Notes: generated from the letters alone by a model not told the origin. Shown: positions 11,401 through 22,456, counted from the stretch's first letter. The stretch is 64,000 nucleotides of DNA from Dendrolimus kikuchii (GCA_019925095.2 CM034402.1:6955501-7019500), one strand, 5' to 3'. Program-made: numbers and translations.

Positions 11401-14400
11401 TCTGTGGTAGCCTTTTATTAGAGATATCCTATTTTATCTAGTTGAAAATGTTTTATACTCACCTGTTCCTAGACAGATAGGGATGTGTACTGTGTTGGAA
11501 ACTTACTACCTAGATTTGATAAAGTAAATGTCTAAAAGCTGATTTACATTGATGCAGCTACTGACTTTAAATTTGAAAGAAGTCAGTACTGGCATTGTGT
11601 AAAGAATTCTACTGACTTGACAGCGCCGTAGTGACTCCAAATCAATTTACACAGTGCCAGTACTAACCCAGCACTGACTTCCTTCCAATTTGAAGTCAGT
11701 AGCTGCATCAATGTAAATCAGCCTTTATGCTTGGCTCTACTAGTATTTTTATAGTTGACTATGTTTACTCACTTAATTTCCTTATAAATGATGCATTTGT
11801 TGTCACTGTCACTCACATTATATCAGTATAAGTAAATATTAAGTTTTGTATTGACTTGACTTACTTGACTATGCGTGCAAGGTTTTAAATTGGTAGTTGC
11901 CGTCGACATTTCGAGATTATTATTAGTGGTAATTTGTCTCATTGGTGTTGTTTCAATTTGTTCATTCGTAGTGCGTGGGTTTGGTTTCCCGCTGAAGATT
12001 ATATGATCATTCTTATTCCATTTTTAGAAGCAACATATCATGTTCTATTTTATATCCATATGGTTGTCAATATATTAAATGTAAAATGGAAATTATAATA
12101 TTTGAAATAATAAGAAATTAAACTTTACCCTATACCTAACTAAGCTTATGAGTGAGTTTAAGCTATCTTTTTGAGTGAAATAACATACAGATATCCTGAA
12201 TCTACAACATTTGAAAGAAGATATTCCCTAAATACTATACAAAATAGTTAATAGTTCCAGATATTTATATACATTGCAAATATTTATTTTGTTCTGCATA
12301 AATGTGTTCATAAATTAAAGTAACTAAAATGAGTGTAACTACAATAAGTGAAACTGAACTACAGAGAAGGCAAGAAGAGTTAGAACGTAAAGCGGAGGAG
12401 CTCGCAAGAAGAGAAGCCGAATTAAGAGCGGGGTCGGCGGGCAGGCGGAACAACTGGCCACCGTTGCCCGCCTTCTGCCCTATCCAGCCTTGCTTCTATC
12501 AAGACATCAATGTGGACATACCATTGGAATTCCAGAGGATCGTCCGCCATCTATACCATTTGTGGATGTGTGAGTTGTTTTTTTTATTTTATAGTTTTTT
12601 ACACGTGGTGTGGCTCTACCTGAAATCATTATCTTGATTACAGGTAATAGAGTCTGCACGATCGGTGTGAAACCACGCTTTCACATAATATCGTCGTGAA
12701 ACAGTTAGCCTTGAACTAATCGTGTTTCGTACAAAGAGTGAAAGTTCCGATGGTCCACTACTCATTAATACTTCTACTACTACATTTGTGTAATAAAGTA
12801 TATTCTATTATATCTCATTTTTTTGCTAAATACTGTTAATATCTGTTTGACTATTAATTTGTGAAAAGAGACTTACTTTTGCATATAATATTAATATGTA
12901 TATGAAAATGTTGCAAACCCTTCCTAACCTAAAAGTTAGTGTACAATATATTAGAAATGTATTATTATATTATACTAGCATTTACCCGCGAATACTGCAA
13001 AGTTGGACAGGTAATAAATATTGCAGTTATTTTGCTAAATAAAAAATCAAAGGTTATTTTCAGCAGGGTAATGGATTTTTTAGTATGAACATACATTAAT
13101 CCCGGAAATTACCGTAGAAACTCGGGATAAGTAATGTTACTGAAGGCATACACAACTACAGCTGTTTTACTAAGGATTCTATCGATCAGTAAAAAAATCC
13201 CATCGGAATTAAAAAAAAATTCGACTTGGCCACTTTAAACTCTCGTAAGGATATTCTCGTTGGATTTTCGGGATATAAAGTACCGCAGATTTTAGGTCCA
13301 AGAATGTATTGTTACCGAGTTTAGCGGGACTCGAATTAAAATGCAGTTAGAATTACTATAGAGTTTATTAGAACTATACAAACACGTATAACACAGGTAC
13401 AAATATAACCGAACACAACAAATCCAAACGTAATGCAGAAGGTCGTAATTCATTAAAACGCACAAAGTCCGTCAATATTAGATTCCAGAATGTACACACG
13501 TTACGCCCGTATCGTAGTCGTAGCTTGACTGCCTCCTCTCTCCATCAGGCCGTCGTTTTATACTTCACAAATGCAAAAGAATCCGCAACACCTGGCTAAT
13601 GATGCTAACGAGCGAGTACAATAGAACAATAGGCTATTCTCCACAATAATTAGAAACGTATGCCAATAAATAAGTGCAAAAGAAGACGATCATAAAAGGA
13701 TTACATTTAGTTCAAATGCCGACAGGTAATAAAATGTGCTTTTACAGATTTGTACGTGGAATTTATGTCTTTGTCGGCGCCTAGGTTGTAACAGCATTTA
13801 TCGATCAGCGAAAACCGCATAGAAATCGATTCAATAGTTTTTACGTGAATTCTGAACAAACAGACAAACATAAAAAACGTAAGAAACAAAAACTACATTT
13901 TTACAATTTTATAATATTACAGATTGATTTTCTTTTTTTATTTCAGTTCATGCGCTGGTATTAGCAGTTAACATTGTAGGCGCAATATCGCTCATGTTCG
14001 CCGACTTTGGTTTCACTGTATTTGGACTATCAATCCTCTACTTTATACTCCTAACGCCATTCAGCTTCATATGCTGGTACCGGCCAATCTACAAGGCGTT
14101 CAGAAGTGACTCCTCATTCAATTTTATGGTGTTCTTCTTCATATTTTTATTCCAAATCATTATCACCATTGTACAGTCTATCGGATTCAGCGGTGGAGGC
14201 TCATGGTGAGTTATTTTCACTATATTTTTAATTTCAAACTATTTCTCTCAGTGATTATACACCGAGTGAAGTTAGCAACTGTAGATCGAAATTTCGTACA
14301 CTAGCGCCATTCTGGTAGATTTTCGAACTATTAATTATGCTTCCCACTAAATACTTTTTCTGTTTTAACCTCATTAAGATGATAATTACTTTATTATATT

Positions 14401-16674
14401 TATATTGTACTAGAAATGTACGCACTTGTCATTCGTAATATAAGATTATTAATTTCAATTTCAGCGGACTGATCACGAGTATTGCCGCTTTTCAAGTAAA
14501 TGTTGCCGTTGGTATTATCACAATATTAGTCACCATTGGATTCATCACATGTGCCGTTGCGGATATTATGCTCATGGCTAAAGTAAGTTCTTCTTTTCAA
14601 CTATGACTTTGTGGATCTAACCAGTGACAAGTAATCATGAATATTCAAGTCTTGATATAGATTATACTTTTAAATGTGTCATCGGTCACAAACAGTGAAA
14701 GGTTCCATATGTTTGTGTAGTGGCAGAATAAAACTTTCCATTAAGTTTCATTTACATGACCTAGTAGTTCTTTAGAAAAATTACCTTGACATAACAGATG
14801 GATGTAAAATCTGAAATGCAAATTATTATTATTATATTATACAGATGGATATGACAATTTAATAAAGTTTTTGTTTTTCCCAGAATGGCTATAGAATTCT
14901 AATACCATACTCACAAATAATGCACATGTCTAGGCTCCTCCCTGGCTGGTAGGGGTTCTTGTAGTAATCAGTGGACTGTTCTAATTGTATGAGCTTTATT
15001 TCGACTACGGTACAGATATTATACGCGACAAAGGAAACGATATGTGGTCTTACTATATGCGTAAGCGTCGCCGGATGGTGTAAGGCGGACTGGGTGTGTT
15101 GCAGTATTCGCGGCTCCCCTTTTTTTTTTCTTTTTTTTTTATTGCAGGATTTCAGCAGACAGGCAGACGGCCCGCTAGATGGAAAGCGGTTACCATCGCC
15201 TATGGACATTAGCAACAACAAAGGTGCTACAAATGCGCTGCTGCTCTCTTAAAGGAGATTGGAACCTGGTCACTAATGCCGGAACACAACACAAGGTTGT
15301 TATGGCGGCATACTCTAGACCAGGGGTGGTCGCCATCCAGTCGAGCAAATACTCTACCACCTGGCTACCCCTCCTAGCAGAGTAGAACCGTTAAGCTCCA
15401 ACACACATTCTTTAACATTTTACTCTAAATCCATTATTGTGCAAGATGTTTGCCTTTGGAACTCTTTGCCCATAGCCGTAGATGTCAGAAAAGTTTAATC
15501 AAAAGTCATTACCTTAGTTCATAATAAATTATGTATTCTATTCTTCTTAACTTTCCTGTTTACTCTCCTGCTCTTACTTCTTATATATTTCTCTTTAATC
15601 TAATTATTACTAGACATAGTTGTTAAAAGTAGCCTTTAAATCAGTTTGCGTGAAAGAGATCACTTTAAATGATAAGGCCGTCTTTTGGTTTCCCGTAAAA
15701 TTTTTGTAATTGTTTATTTTGGTGAACAATAACTTGTTTTCTATCTAAATAATCAGGATACACTTCGCCTTCGGAGAGGCTTCCTATCTCTCTGCGTTTT
15801 CTACCATCTGTGTAATGGGGAGTGCCCCAAGGGACTGTTCAGTACATTGCCTTCATCATCTTTCTACCACTGCACTGGTGGCCATCAGATAGATATTCAC
15901 CCTCACCTGCATGAGCCATTACGCAAGTATACACAATGGCTCTTCAGAACGAGTCTCTCGTTTGAATTTGGAATGAGCCACCAGATAAAGGCACCCTAAA
16001 CTTAAATGATTGGATAAATTGGCATAGTGCCTATATTTTTGAGAGCTAACAATCTGGTTATGTACAGGCAAGTCTCGATAAGTTGACACTGAAGAGCAGA
16101 GAAAAATTTCAAATTATCAAGCATTCAAAATAAGAGGAGTTTATAACCAAGAGGGGGAGGGAGGAAAAAATCAAGTAAACAAGAGTTTCATAAAAATTCG
16201 TGATGTATTATTTTAAACATTTGTACAACTATCCAAATTTTCAAAAAGAAGTCCATAATATTTTGTTGTGTGAGCGACTTCAGTCAATCATTGTTCAACA
16301 TATTTTCGATTGCGGTGAGAGCTGAGAAGAAAACATTACTTGTGTCCGTTCTGAGGTCATATTATTACATGTTGGCGCACCAGATACGCTTCCACTTCAA
16401 ATTACCGAGGGGACCAATTAGCATTAATGTCATTCAATTTATCGAGTAGTTTTCAAAAGATCGGGAAAAAGTTTCAAATTATCGAGAGTCGACTGTATTC
16501 TGTTTGTTCGTATTGAAGGTGCACCGCATATACCGTTCGACGGGCGCGTCGCTGGCGAAGGCGCAGGCGGAGTTCACGACGGAGATCCTGCGCAACCAGC
16601 ACGTGCAGACGGCCGCGTCCAGCGCCGCCGCCGCCGCCGTCAACGCGCAGATCGCCAACGCCAACCGATACTAG
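2447..16674 (+). CDS. SCAMP: Secretory carrier-associated membrane protein (SCAMP)
   Basis: Coding exons: 2447-2503, 2593-2694, 8113-8250, 12365-12569, 13947-14205, 14465-14582, 16519-16674; all have GT donors and AG acceptors, all phases join, and they give 344 aa, normal for SCAMPs. The cytosolic N-terminus has three NPF motifs (residues 7-9, 16-18, 41-43), which in the family bind EH-domain endocytic proteins. A proline/glutamine-rich stretch and a charged coiled coil (about 100-124, [13 protein letters not shown]) follow. Four membrane segments lie in exons 5 and 6. The family's E-peptide, [13 protein letters not shown], lies between segments 2 and 3. SCAMPs are tetraspanning proteins of recycling vesicles with a role in membrane trafficking and exocytosis. 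The last exon is much more GC-rich than its surroundings and encodes an alanine-rich tail ending NANRY. Introns 2 and 3 (about 5.4 and 4.1 kb) are filled with repeats. Function is inferred from the family. Confidence 0.95.
2695..3415. other. Start of SCAMP intron 2, nothing recognised
   Basis: AT-rich intronic sequence with a run of alternating TA near 3045-3060. No exon or named repeat recognised. Confidence 0.4.
3418..3652. repeat. hAT-like MITE
   Basis: The ends are imperfect inverted repeats: the left begins CCAGGGGTCACCAA and the right, on the other strand, begins CCCGGGGTCGCTAA. Ends of the type CAGGGGT...CCAA are characteristic of hAT elements. About 235 bp, no coding capacity. No clean 8-bp target duplication could be read, so the exact ends are uncertain. 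Confidence 0.55.
5778..7437 (-). pseudogene. Broken DDE transposase of DD82E (Sailor-like) type
   Basis: The frame starts at the ATG at 7437 (MPKRSV). The N-terminus has a helix-turn-helix region ([18 protein letters not shown]). Catalytic residues: first Asp in FTDET, codon 6898-6900; second Asp in IMDNATYH, codon 6293-6295; Glu in YNAIELIW, codon 6045-6047. The distance from the second Asp to the Glu is 245 nt; adding the one base that appears lost near 6185 gives exactly 82 residues, much longer than the 34-41 of Tc1 and mariner. From memory this fits the described DD82E (Sailor) group. The C-terminus is an acidic serine-rich tail. Defects: SINE insertion at about 6453-6792, an in-frame stop at 6236-6238 and the frameshift near 6185. 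It cannot make a full transposase. Confidence 0.85.
6453..6792 (-). mobile_element. SINE-A, long form, inside the transposase
   Basis: Read on the minus strand it begins near ATCCGTGCAGGAACGGAG and ends in TCCTGCAATAAAAA with a poly-A tail (poly-T at about 6456-6470 on the plus strand). It separates the transposase codons for GERLII from those for HAGSTKGF. It has no long conserved frame of its own. About 340 bp, the most complete copy of a family seen at least ten times in this window. Confidence 0.8.
8251..9400. other. SCAMP intron 3, first part
   Basis: AT-rich intronic DNA with no coding frame or repeat I can name. Confidence 0.4.
9409..10159. mobile_element. hAT-like MITE with CCGAA/TTCGG subterminal repeats
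   Basis: About 750 bp flanked by an apparent 8-bp duplication TATATTTT (9401-9408 and 10160-10167), as hAT elements make. The inverted ends share AGGGATGGxCCGAA. Both ends are crowded with short motifs of the type TTCGGCCGAA and CCGAATTTCGG, at least eight on the left and six on the right, while the middle is plain AT-rich DNA. Dense subterminal motifs are typical transposase binding sites of hAT elements. No transposase frame, so non-autonomous. Confidence 0.8.
10170..11130. other. SCAMP intron 3, middle part
   Basis: AT-rich intronic sequence, no recognisable exon or repeat. Confidence 0.35.
11134..11197. repeat. Perfect 25-bp hairpin
   Basis: Bases 11134-11158 and 11173-11197 are exact reverse complements with a 14-base loop. 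It may be a tiny fold-back element or a transcribed hairpin such as a miRNA precursor, since it lies in a SCAMP intron. Perfect pairing with no bulges fits a recent fold-back or a hairpin-siRNA source better than a conserved miRNA. Confidence 0.7.
11534..11726. repeat. Long fold-back MITE
   Basis: About 190 bp that is nearly one inverted repeat. The left arm beginning at 11538 (GCTGATTTACATTGATGCAG) is matched on the other strand by the arm ending at 11722, and pairing continues with gaps through motifs such as AAGTCAGTACTGGCA toward a short centre. Confidence 0.8.
11727..12328. other. SCAMP intron 3, last part
   Basis: AT-rich sequence with no named repeat. The acceptor used by exon 4 (12363-12364) lacks a strong pyrimidine tract, which matters for the alternative start described separately. 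Confidence 0.35.
12329..12364 (+). other. Possible alternative SCAMP first-exon coding start
   Basis: An ATG at 12329 opens a frame that runs into SCAMP exon 4 without interruption and adds 12 residues, [12 protein letters not shown], before the coiled coil. The residues [10 protein letters not shown] align with the coiled-coil start as well as DFQRRQEEL does, the form made by splicing from exon 3. This suggests a transcript starting inside intron 3 that would give a shorter protein without NPF motifs. It is an inference; the spliced form is the default reading. Confidence 0.35.
12972..13300 (-). mobile_element. Helitron-like remnant
   Basis: Begins with ACTAGCATTTACCCGCGAA, the reverse of the GCGGGTAAA...CTAGT 3' end seen in short lepidopteran Helitrons. 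The interior is degraded and the 5' TC end is not clear. It lies in SCAMP intron 4. Confidence 0.4.
13310..13645 (-). mobile_element. Solo LTR, same family as 54368-54820
   Basis: Read on the minus strand it starts TGTGGAGAA and ends CTCGGTAACA, the TG...CA form of an LTR. It has a TATAAAA motif near 13555. Near its end it holds a block (TTATATTTGTACCTGTGT, then ACGTGTTTGTATAGTTCTAATAAA) almost identical to the end of the LTR at 54368-54820. No target duplication could be read and no internal retrotransposon sequence adjoins it. Confidence 0.7.
14583..15120. other. SCAMP intron 6, first part
   Basis: AT-rich intronic DNA with no exon recognised before the SINE that follows. Confidence 0.35.
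15121..15372 (-). mobile_element. SINE-A, short form
   Basis: Poly-T (15119-15142) then TTGCAGGATTTCAGCAGACAG on the plus strand, so the element reads on the minus strand with a poly-A tail. It ends at CTACCACCTGGC, the same 5' boundary as the copies at 17563 and 33421. Confidence 0.75.
15373..16518. other. SCAMP intron 6, second part
   Basis: No gene recognised. A stretch around 16050-16490 refers twice to a TATCGAG/TCTCGATAA motif and may be another degraded repeat. Confidence 0.3.
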
Positions 16675-16783
16675 GCGCCGACAAGCGAACGGCGCGACGC
16701 AGGTCGGTCTCCAGCCCATCCTGCTATTACTGTCCCGTCAAAGTCAATCGCCGGACACTATCGTCTCAATCGTAGGCTTGCCT

Positions 16784-17300
16784 GATGCGGCCTGTCGTAA
16801 GAGGCGACATAACAACCAACAGCCAGGTGGTAGGCTATTTTCCCGTCTGGTGGAAACCACCCCTGATCTAGTGCATACCGCCATAATAATCTTGAGTTGT
16901 GTTCCCGGCATTAGTAAAGTGGCCAGGTTTCCAGACCCCGTTTAGAGAGCGACAGCAGCACATTGGTATAGGTCCCGCCACGCGGGACGCTGAGCGGTAG
17001 TGGAGGGGATGTGTCTGCGCAGGTGTACAGTCATATCCTAAAGTGCTAGGGTAGGGTAATGTTTTATGTGTAATTGTTTTATTGTAGAATCGGCGGGGTG
17101 TCACCCCGTGTCGCCCCCTTCATACCACCAATTTGATCGATAAAACGCTCACTGCGCAGGTTCAGAGCCAGCATTCTTTTTACATGGCGCGAACTATAGC
17201 ACCTTTGGTGTTACAAATATCCGTAGGCGATGCTAACCGCTTTCCGTCAGGTGAGCCGTCTGCCTATCTGTTGAACTGTTGCGATAAAAATAAAATTCTG
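16784..17300 (+). mobile_element. SINE-A copy interrupted by about 220 bp
   Basis: Starts at GCGGCCTGTCGTAAGAGGCGAC and follows the family to about 16966. Unrelated, partly GC-rich sequence follows to about 17189, and the family's 3' part resumes at 17190 (CACCTTTGGTGTTACAAATAT). It lies just after the SCAMP stop codon, so it may be part of the 3' untranslated region. The intervening block has a short palindrome (GGTCCCGCCACGCGGGAC). Confidence 0.65.
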
Positions 17301-17490
17301 TTAATTCCAATGGCGTGCCCACGCCACTTGACACAATTACAGACACTACAGACTTGCACAATAGTAGAATCGGGCCCTAGAAGAACAATCTTATAATGCT
17401 CTTAAAACTGAAGTGTCCGATGGCACCGTGGTAGTGAGCATAAATAATAGTTCGAAAATTGTCAACAATGGCGCTAGTGTACGCTCTATT

Positions 17491-17856
17491 GGCTAGTTTC
17501 TATATCTTACTATTCATTCGCTTGCCATCGGTTGAGTTGTAACATTACCTATATGATAGTCGCCAGGTGGTAGGGCATTTGCCCGACTGGATGGCTACCA
17601 CCCCTGGTCTAAAGTATGTCGCCATAACAACCTTGAGTTGTGTTCCGACATCAGTGACCAGGTTCCAGTCTCCCTTAAGAGAGCAGCAGCGCAGTTGTAG
17701 CACCTTTGGTGTTGCAAATGTCCATAGGCGATGGTAACCGCTTTCCATCAAGTGGGCCGTCTGCCTGTCTGCTGAACTCCTGCAATAAAAAAAAATGGAG
17801 TTTATGTCAAATTTTAAACGATAGTAAGGCAAATGAATGATTGGTAAGACAGGAAT
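17491..17856. mobile_element. MITE (CCGGTTCCTATATC family) split by a SINE
   Basis: The flanks, about 17491-17562 and 17798-17856, resemble the two halves of the element at 45230-45380: TATATCTTACTA, CGCTTGCCATCGGTTGA, then TTTATGTCAAATTTTAAxCGATAG. The insertion between them is a SINE-A copy. Confidence 0.6.
17563..17797 (+). mobile_element. SINE-A, short form, inside a MITE
   Basis: Runs from GCCAGGTGGTAGGGCATTTG to TCCTGCAATAAAAAAAAA. Its start is the same base of the family consensus as in the copies at 15372 and 33421. Confidence 0.8.
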
Positions 17857-18104
17857 GACCCAATTTCACTTTTTTATAACCACTGAAGAATATAGGAGAT
17901 GGAGTGCAGTGTGCCGAGTGGTTTATGCATTAGCTACGGTAACGGCATCAAGTTAGGCTGGGTGTAAACGAGCCACCGGTGGCTGTCGCGCGCCACCGCC
18001 ACTTTTGCAGCAGCAACACTGGTGTGTACGACTCGTAGCGACTGCAACTGGCGAGTCGTGGCCGCCACTTGCCACACGTGTGCGGCCAGTCCCTACAGAA
18101 TACG

Positions 18105-18226
18105 TCGGCGTCAGTGCAGGATTTAGGATTTTGTTACAATTTTTATATATAGTAATACTTGTTAATAATCTGACAGAAAAAATAATCACCAAAAAATATA
18201 GTCATAAGGTCTTGCACTGACGCCGA
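18105..18226. repeat. Short MITE with 14-bp inverted ends
   Basis: TCGGCGTCAGTGCA at 18105-18118 is exactly reversed at 18213-18226. The interior is AT-rich and non-coding. The GC-rich stretch just before it (17960-18100) has several CCACCGGTGGC-like palindromes and may belong to a larger element. Confidence 0.55.
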
Positions 18227-18666
18227 AGATACATTAATAAGCGTGTAAACTGTTTGTAGCTGATCACCGGTGGCTCTGTCGATGGCTAGTTTGCGTCGAG
18301 CCTAGTGCCCTTTCCCTCCTGGCTCCTGGAATTTACACTCCATACTTGTACTTCTAAAATCTATTGTTACAGCACCACCGGTTATCGTAGCACTAATAGA
18401 TAGTGTATTTACAGTCAAATAAACTAAGACACATTTTGTCTTCTAACAAAATTTCATAGATTTTGTATGATTCATTTATTGTCATTTTGTTACAAATAAA
18501 AGCAGTCAAATACGTATGAAACACGATTAGCTGAAAGCTAACCGTTTCACGGCGATATTCTGTGAGAGCGTGGTAATACATTGAGCTGGCCTTAGAGCCG
18601 TAATCAAGACAAAATTACTACGTTAAAAACTCCAACACTAATCATTGCTTAGCACTAATAACTTTG

Positions 18667-18925
18667 ACGGCCTCTGCGGTTGAGCGAGCTAAGCCTTTGC
18701 CGGCCTACCTCACTGCAACGCAGAGGCTCCGGGTTCGATTCCTGGTATAGTAAATTTCGGAAACGTATTTTCTCCGTTATTTACCATGGTCTGGGTGTCT
18801 GGGACCGGCCCCAGAGTACTCCGTTGTATATTACCCATAACACAAGCGTAACTTGCTTCGTTTGGGGATATACAATATGTGTGGTTGTCTGCCGATTATT
18901 ATTATTATTTCACATATATTTATTT
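18667..18925 (+). mobile_element. SINE-B, tRNA-derived
   Basis: The 5' part resembles a tRNA gene, with a pol III B-box-like GGTTCGATTCC at 18732-18742. The tail contains TGTATATTACCCATAAC and GGATATACAATxTGTGT, then an AT-rich end. Related pieces lie at 20965-21065, 57110-57180 and, reversed, 60540-60770. Confidence 0.75.
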
Positions 18926-18949
18926 AAAAAAAGAAAATCCCCTTGTTCG

Positions 18950-20140
18950 TAATATGTAGTATAGACGAGGTATATCAAGTCATTAAAATGACGTTATAAA
19001 AGTGTTATTATATTTCTATAACGAACCAATGAACATCATAATATAACTTACAAATAGGGGAGTTAACTTTCTTCTTTATTTTCAGGTGTAATGAGAAAAT
19101 GAGACAGAACTCTGCCAGTGCACATAAACAAGACACGTAATAAATTAATCAGTCCAAATTATGTGCTTTTTCTAGTTCTAATATTTATAATTGAAATATA
19201 ATGTGTTACATGGAAACTTTAGTATTGCAAATTAAAATTGTATTGACATATTTTTCAAGCAAATTGTACTTTGAAATTTGTTTATGACTTTCATAGATTA
19301 AAATGCTAATAGGACTGATAATGTTAAGACTTGAAATTTGACCAACTTCACCATAGTAAAGTAATGAAAGCTTTGGTTAGAATTTATTATCAAACTGCAG
19401 TGAAGTTCGTGCGTTATTATATACTTCATGGTTACGGATTACACAGAGTATATTTAAAAATAAGTATTTTAACAGACCTGATCTGAGAACAAGGCCTGAC
19501 CGCATACAAATAAAATTAAGATTTTTCGGAGGGAATTCGAAATTTAATGTTTTTTTTATAAACTTTATATATGTTATTAAAATATTAGAAAATATGTTCT
19601 CGATATTAACGATATTTGAAACTACTTTTTATGGTTTTAAGCTCCATTTTAATTCAGTTTCAAATTTTAATCTGACGTTTCATCTAATTGTGCTTTAAAC
19701 TTGTTATCTGCCATGCTATGGTAAGAAATGTATTCGAAACAGTCATGTTAATATGATCAAATTAAAATTATTAAAATAAATTTAATTTATTATGCAATTT
19801 ATTTTAGACCAAAAAATTATGTGTTTGTGTATAAAATTTAGAAATTGTTTCATAAAATAATTTAATACACTGACTTAAATTCGCAACCCATGGGAAGCTT
19901 ATACTTGGAATCAATATGGAGATAAAATCATGTTAAGCTGTACTTATATATCCTATTATCATTTTAATCTAATTACAATCATCTTAACGTTGCAGAGATA
20001 ATATAAATATTTATTAATGTGAAAATTATGTGATGAGATTTTTAGGCGCTTGGTTTTTTTGTTAGGAGTCTAGTGAACTGTAGGCATATTACACGACAAC
20101 TTGACATTTTTAAAGTGATAACTGTTTTTGACTTTAAAAT
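18950..20140. other. Intergenic AT-rich region after SCAMP
   Basis: No coding frame or defined repeat recognised. Distal SCAMP 3' untranslated sequence could reach into its start, but no poly-A site could be assigned with confidence. Confidence 0.35.
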
Positions 20141-20144
20141 AATG

Positions 20145-20271
20145 GTCGATTCCTATATCATACTATAAGTTCTTTTCCTTTATTACTGGTTAATTTTACA
20201 TAAGTGTCAAGCATGAAATTTCTACCAATGGTAAAGGGAAGTGATTGAATATTAAGAGATAGGAACCGGCC
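20145..20271. repeat. MITE of the CCGGTTCCTATATC family
   Basis: Left end CGATTCCTATATC and right end GATAGGAACCGG are inverted relatives of one another and of the ends at 45230-45380. About 127 bp and non-coding. Confidence 0.5.
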
Positions 20272-20964
20272 ATAAACTGAATGACATTTAGTTTCGTGGA
20301 ATTAGCTCCAAGTGAGTTTGAGTTTCAGTTGAGTTGAGTTTAGCTCCATGTTGGAGTATAATCTCCAAAAATAGGAGTATTTTATTATATTATTAATTTA
20401 TTTGCATTACTTTATTATTTGATTATGATTTGGTGATAATAAAAAATATATATCTATCAATGGCGTGGACTTCATACAACTCTATTTTCCCATAGCCTAC
20501 CTTCAAGAAAGTGGCGACTAGCGACCCAAAGATCGAAAGCGCCATGCATGCATATATTATTACTGTATTACTATCTCTTAAGTTCGGTGGCTTTCCACGC
20601 CTTTTTGGATGAAATAGCAACTCATAAACCTATCGGGCACCGGCTTTTCTTTCATAATATGCGGTAAGATTGCAAAATGAAAAATATAAATTATAATAAG
20701 AAAATACATTGTGAGTTAGATTTTTTTTAACAGCGGTGTTGTCGGCGCTTTCAACATACGGTATGCTTTTTCAACCGCCTTACCCTAGCTGAATTTCGAC
20801 ACCGCGCCACTGATATCTATGTATCAAGATCTAATTAATACAAAAAGATTACCCAGACCTATCTAATCTTATGTATTTCGATGCGCTGAATCCGAATCTG
20901 AGGTTAAAATTTTGAGGATGTATAGACCAAAAGTCTGAATCTGGGGTCAGTTTGGTCACTTATT

Positions 20965-21065
20965 TACTCGGTCTAGGATCGGCCCCAGAGTTGTCCGTTG
21001 TATATTACCCATAACAAGCTCAACTTGCTTAGCTTGAGGATATACAATGTGTGTTATCTGCCGTT
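20965..21065 (+). mobile_element. SINE-B 3' fragment
   Basis: Matches the second half of the 18667 copy (CGGCCCCAGAG, GTTGTATATTACCCATAAC, ATATACAATGTGTG). The tRNA-like half is missing. Confidence 0.6.
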
Positions 21066-21190
21066 TCGTACAAGCGGTCCTGGCAGACATCGCCCTGCCC
21101 TGAAAATATTAAAATCTAGGACCCGATTCTAGCGCCTCCTACCGTTTCCAATTGTGAATCTAAACCATCCGGGGACCCACTCGAACACAC
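21066..21190 (-). mobile_element. Helitron 3' end fragment
   Basis: Contains GGCAGACATCGCCCTGCCCTG, then AAAATCTAGGACCCGAT and CCATCCGGGGACCCACTC, in the same order as the start of the element at 56163-56487. Only the terminal part is present. Confidence 0.5.
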
Positions 21191-21711
21191 AAGAAATTCA
21201 TCAATTCTTCATGTCGAAGTTTTAAGTTCACGATCTTACTAAAAATGTCTTGGCGTCATGATAGAATGAAATTGTATAGATGATAGATGAATTAACATTT
21301 GGCGGACAGATACGTCTGAGTACTATCTAATTATTTATTTAACAGAATATTTATAGGGAACTGGTTGGTTTTGGGCTGGTCACAAACGACTGGTGTGACG
21401 ACAAAAACTGGTGTTTTTAGTGTAGCCGACGTCAATTGGTTGCTTTTAGTTGCCAATATAATATGGCTATGTAAAAAAAGTTTTCTTTTATAAAGCCAGT
21501 TGTTCCACAGAAGTGTGCTACTAGTAGAAGTGACTATACAGGTTAAAAATGTCTATATAGCTAAATCCAAAACTATAGGGAAAAACTCAAGAGAGTCGCG
21601 CGGCCGGTTTTGTTGAAAACTATAATTTGATATTAGATTTTTGTGAGATTTATTATTCTAGTTAGGAATCGAATCGACTGATTTTGATAAAAGTATACGA
21701 TACAGTATAAA

Positions 21712-22107
21712 TTACGTCACACGTTAAGGCGGGCAAAGGGGGTCGACATAGACTGACATTATGTAACAAAGGGTGGGTCCTTAATTTCGTAACGTCACAT
21801 TTCAAATATATTATATATTTAATCTTTAAAATACGAAATTTGAATTATTAAAGAAAAACTTCAGTGTTTTCAACTCAATCTGTGTGAGCAGTGTTGAATT
21901 TGTTTTTTTTTTTAATAATTTAAATGGAATTAAAACTAATTACGGAACTGCTGTTTTAATTTGATAATTTTTTGATGTAAAATTGCAAAATATGTGATGC
22001 CACACTAGGGAGGGAGGAGTCTCACAAATGTGACCAGCTGTGGTAAGGACGTGGGAGGAAAAAAAATCATGAAATTCCTGTGACGTAATATGTGGACAGC
22101 CCATTAT
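21712..22107. repeat. Uninterrupted MITE copy
   Basis: About 400 bp, reading on the opposite strand to the split copy at 5066-8062. Shared blocks include AATTACGGAACTGCTGTTTTAATTT (21937-21961) and the GGGTCGACATAG/GTGGACAGCCC ends. It shows the pre-insertion structure of the SCAMP intron copy. Confidence 0.7.
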
Positions 22108-22456
22108 TACACCAAATTATAGCGTAGCTTGTAAGGATCAATTTTTGTGAAGGAATGTCAAACGCAAACTTTTTTTTTACTAATGATGCCGCTTTAGTTG
22201 TCATCAACATCGACTCGAGACGCCTTTGGATATTTTTTGATATATCTTATAGTTTTAGATTTGGCCCTGAAGGTCCAGCTGAATAATTCGCCTGTATAGT
22301 TTAACAGATATCTATTTTCGTTTGGCGCTGATTAAACTAGACCGCGAGGAAAAGGTTTTTGTGACTTGCCTAGTTACTGTCTATTTTTCTATTGTCGCGT
22401 TTCTATATCTCACTATCCATCCATTTACCTTCATCGTTGATGAAATTGTAAATACA

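Noticed and set aside
18667..18760. Functional tRNA gene
   Set aside because: Only box-like motifs are present; no cloverleaf with a CCA-ready acceptor stem can be drawn, and the same sequence is part of a repeated SINE.
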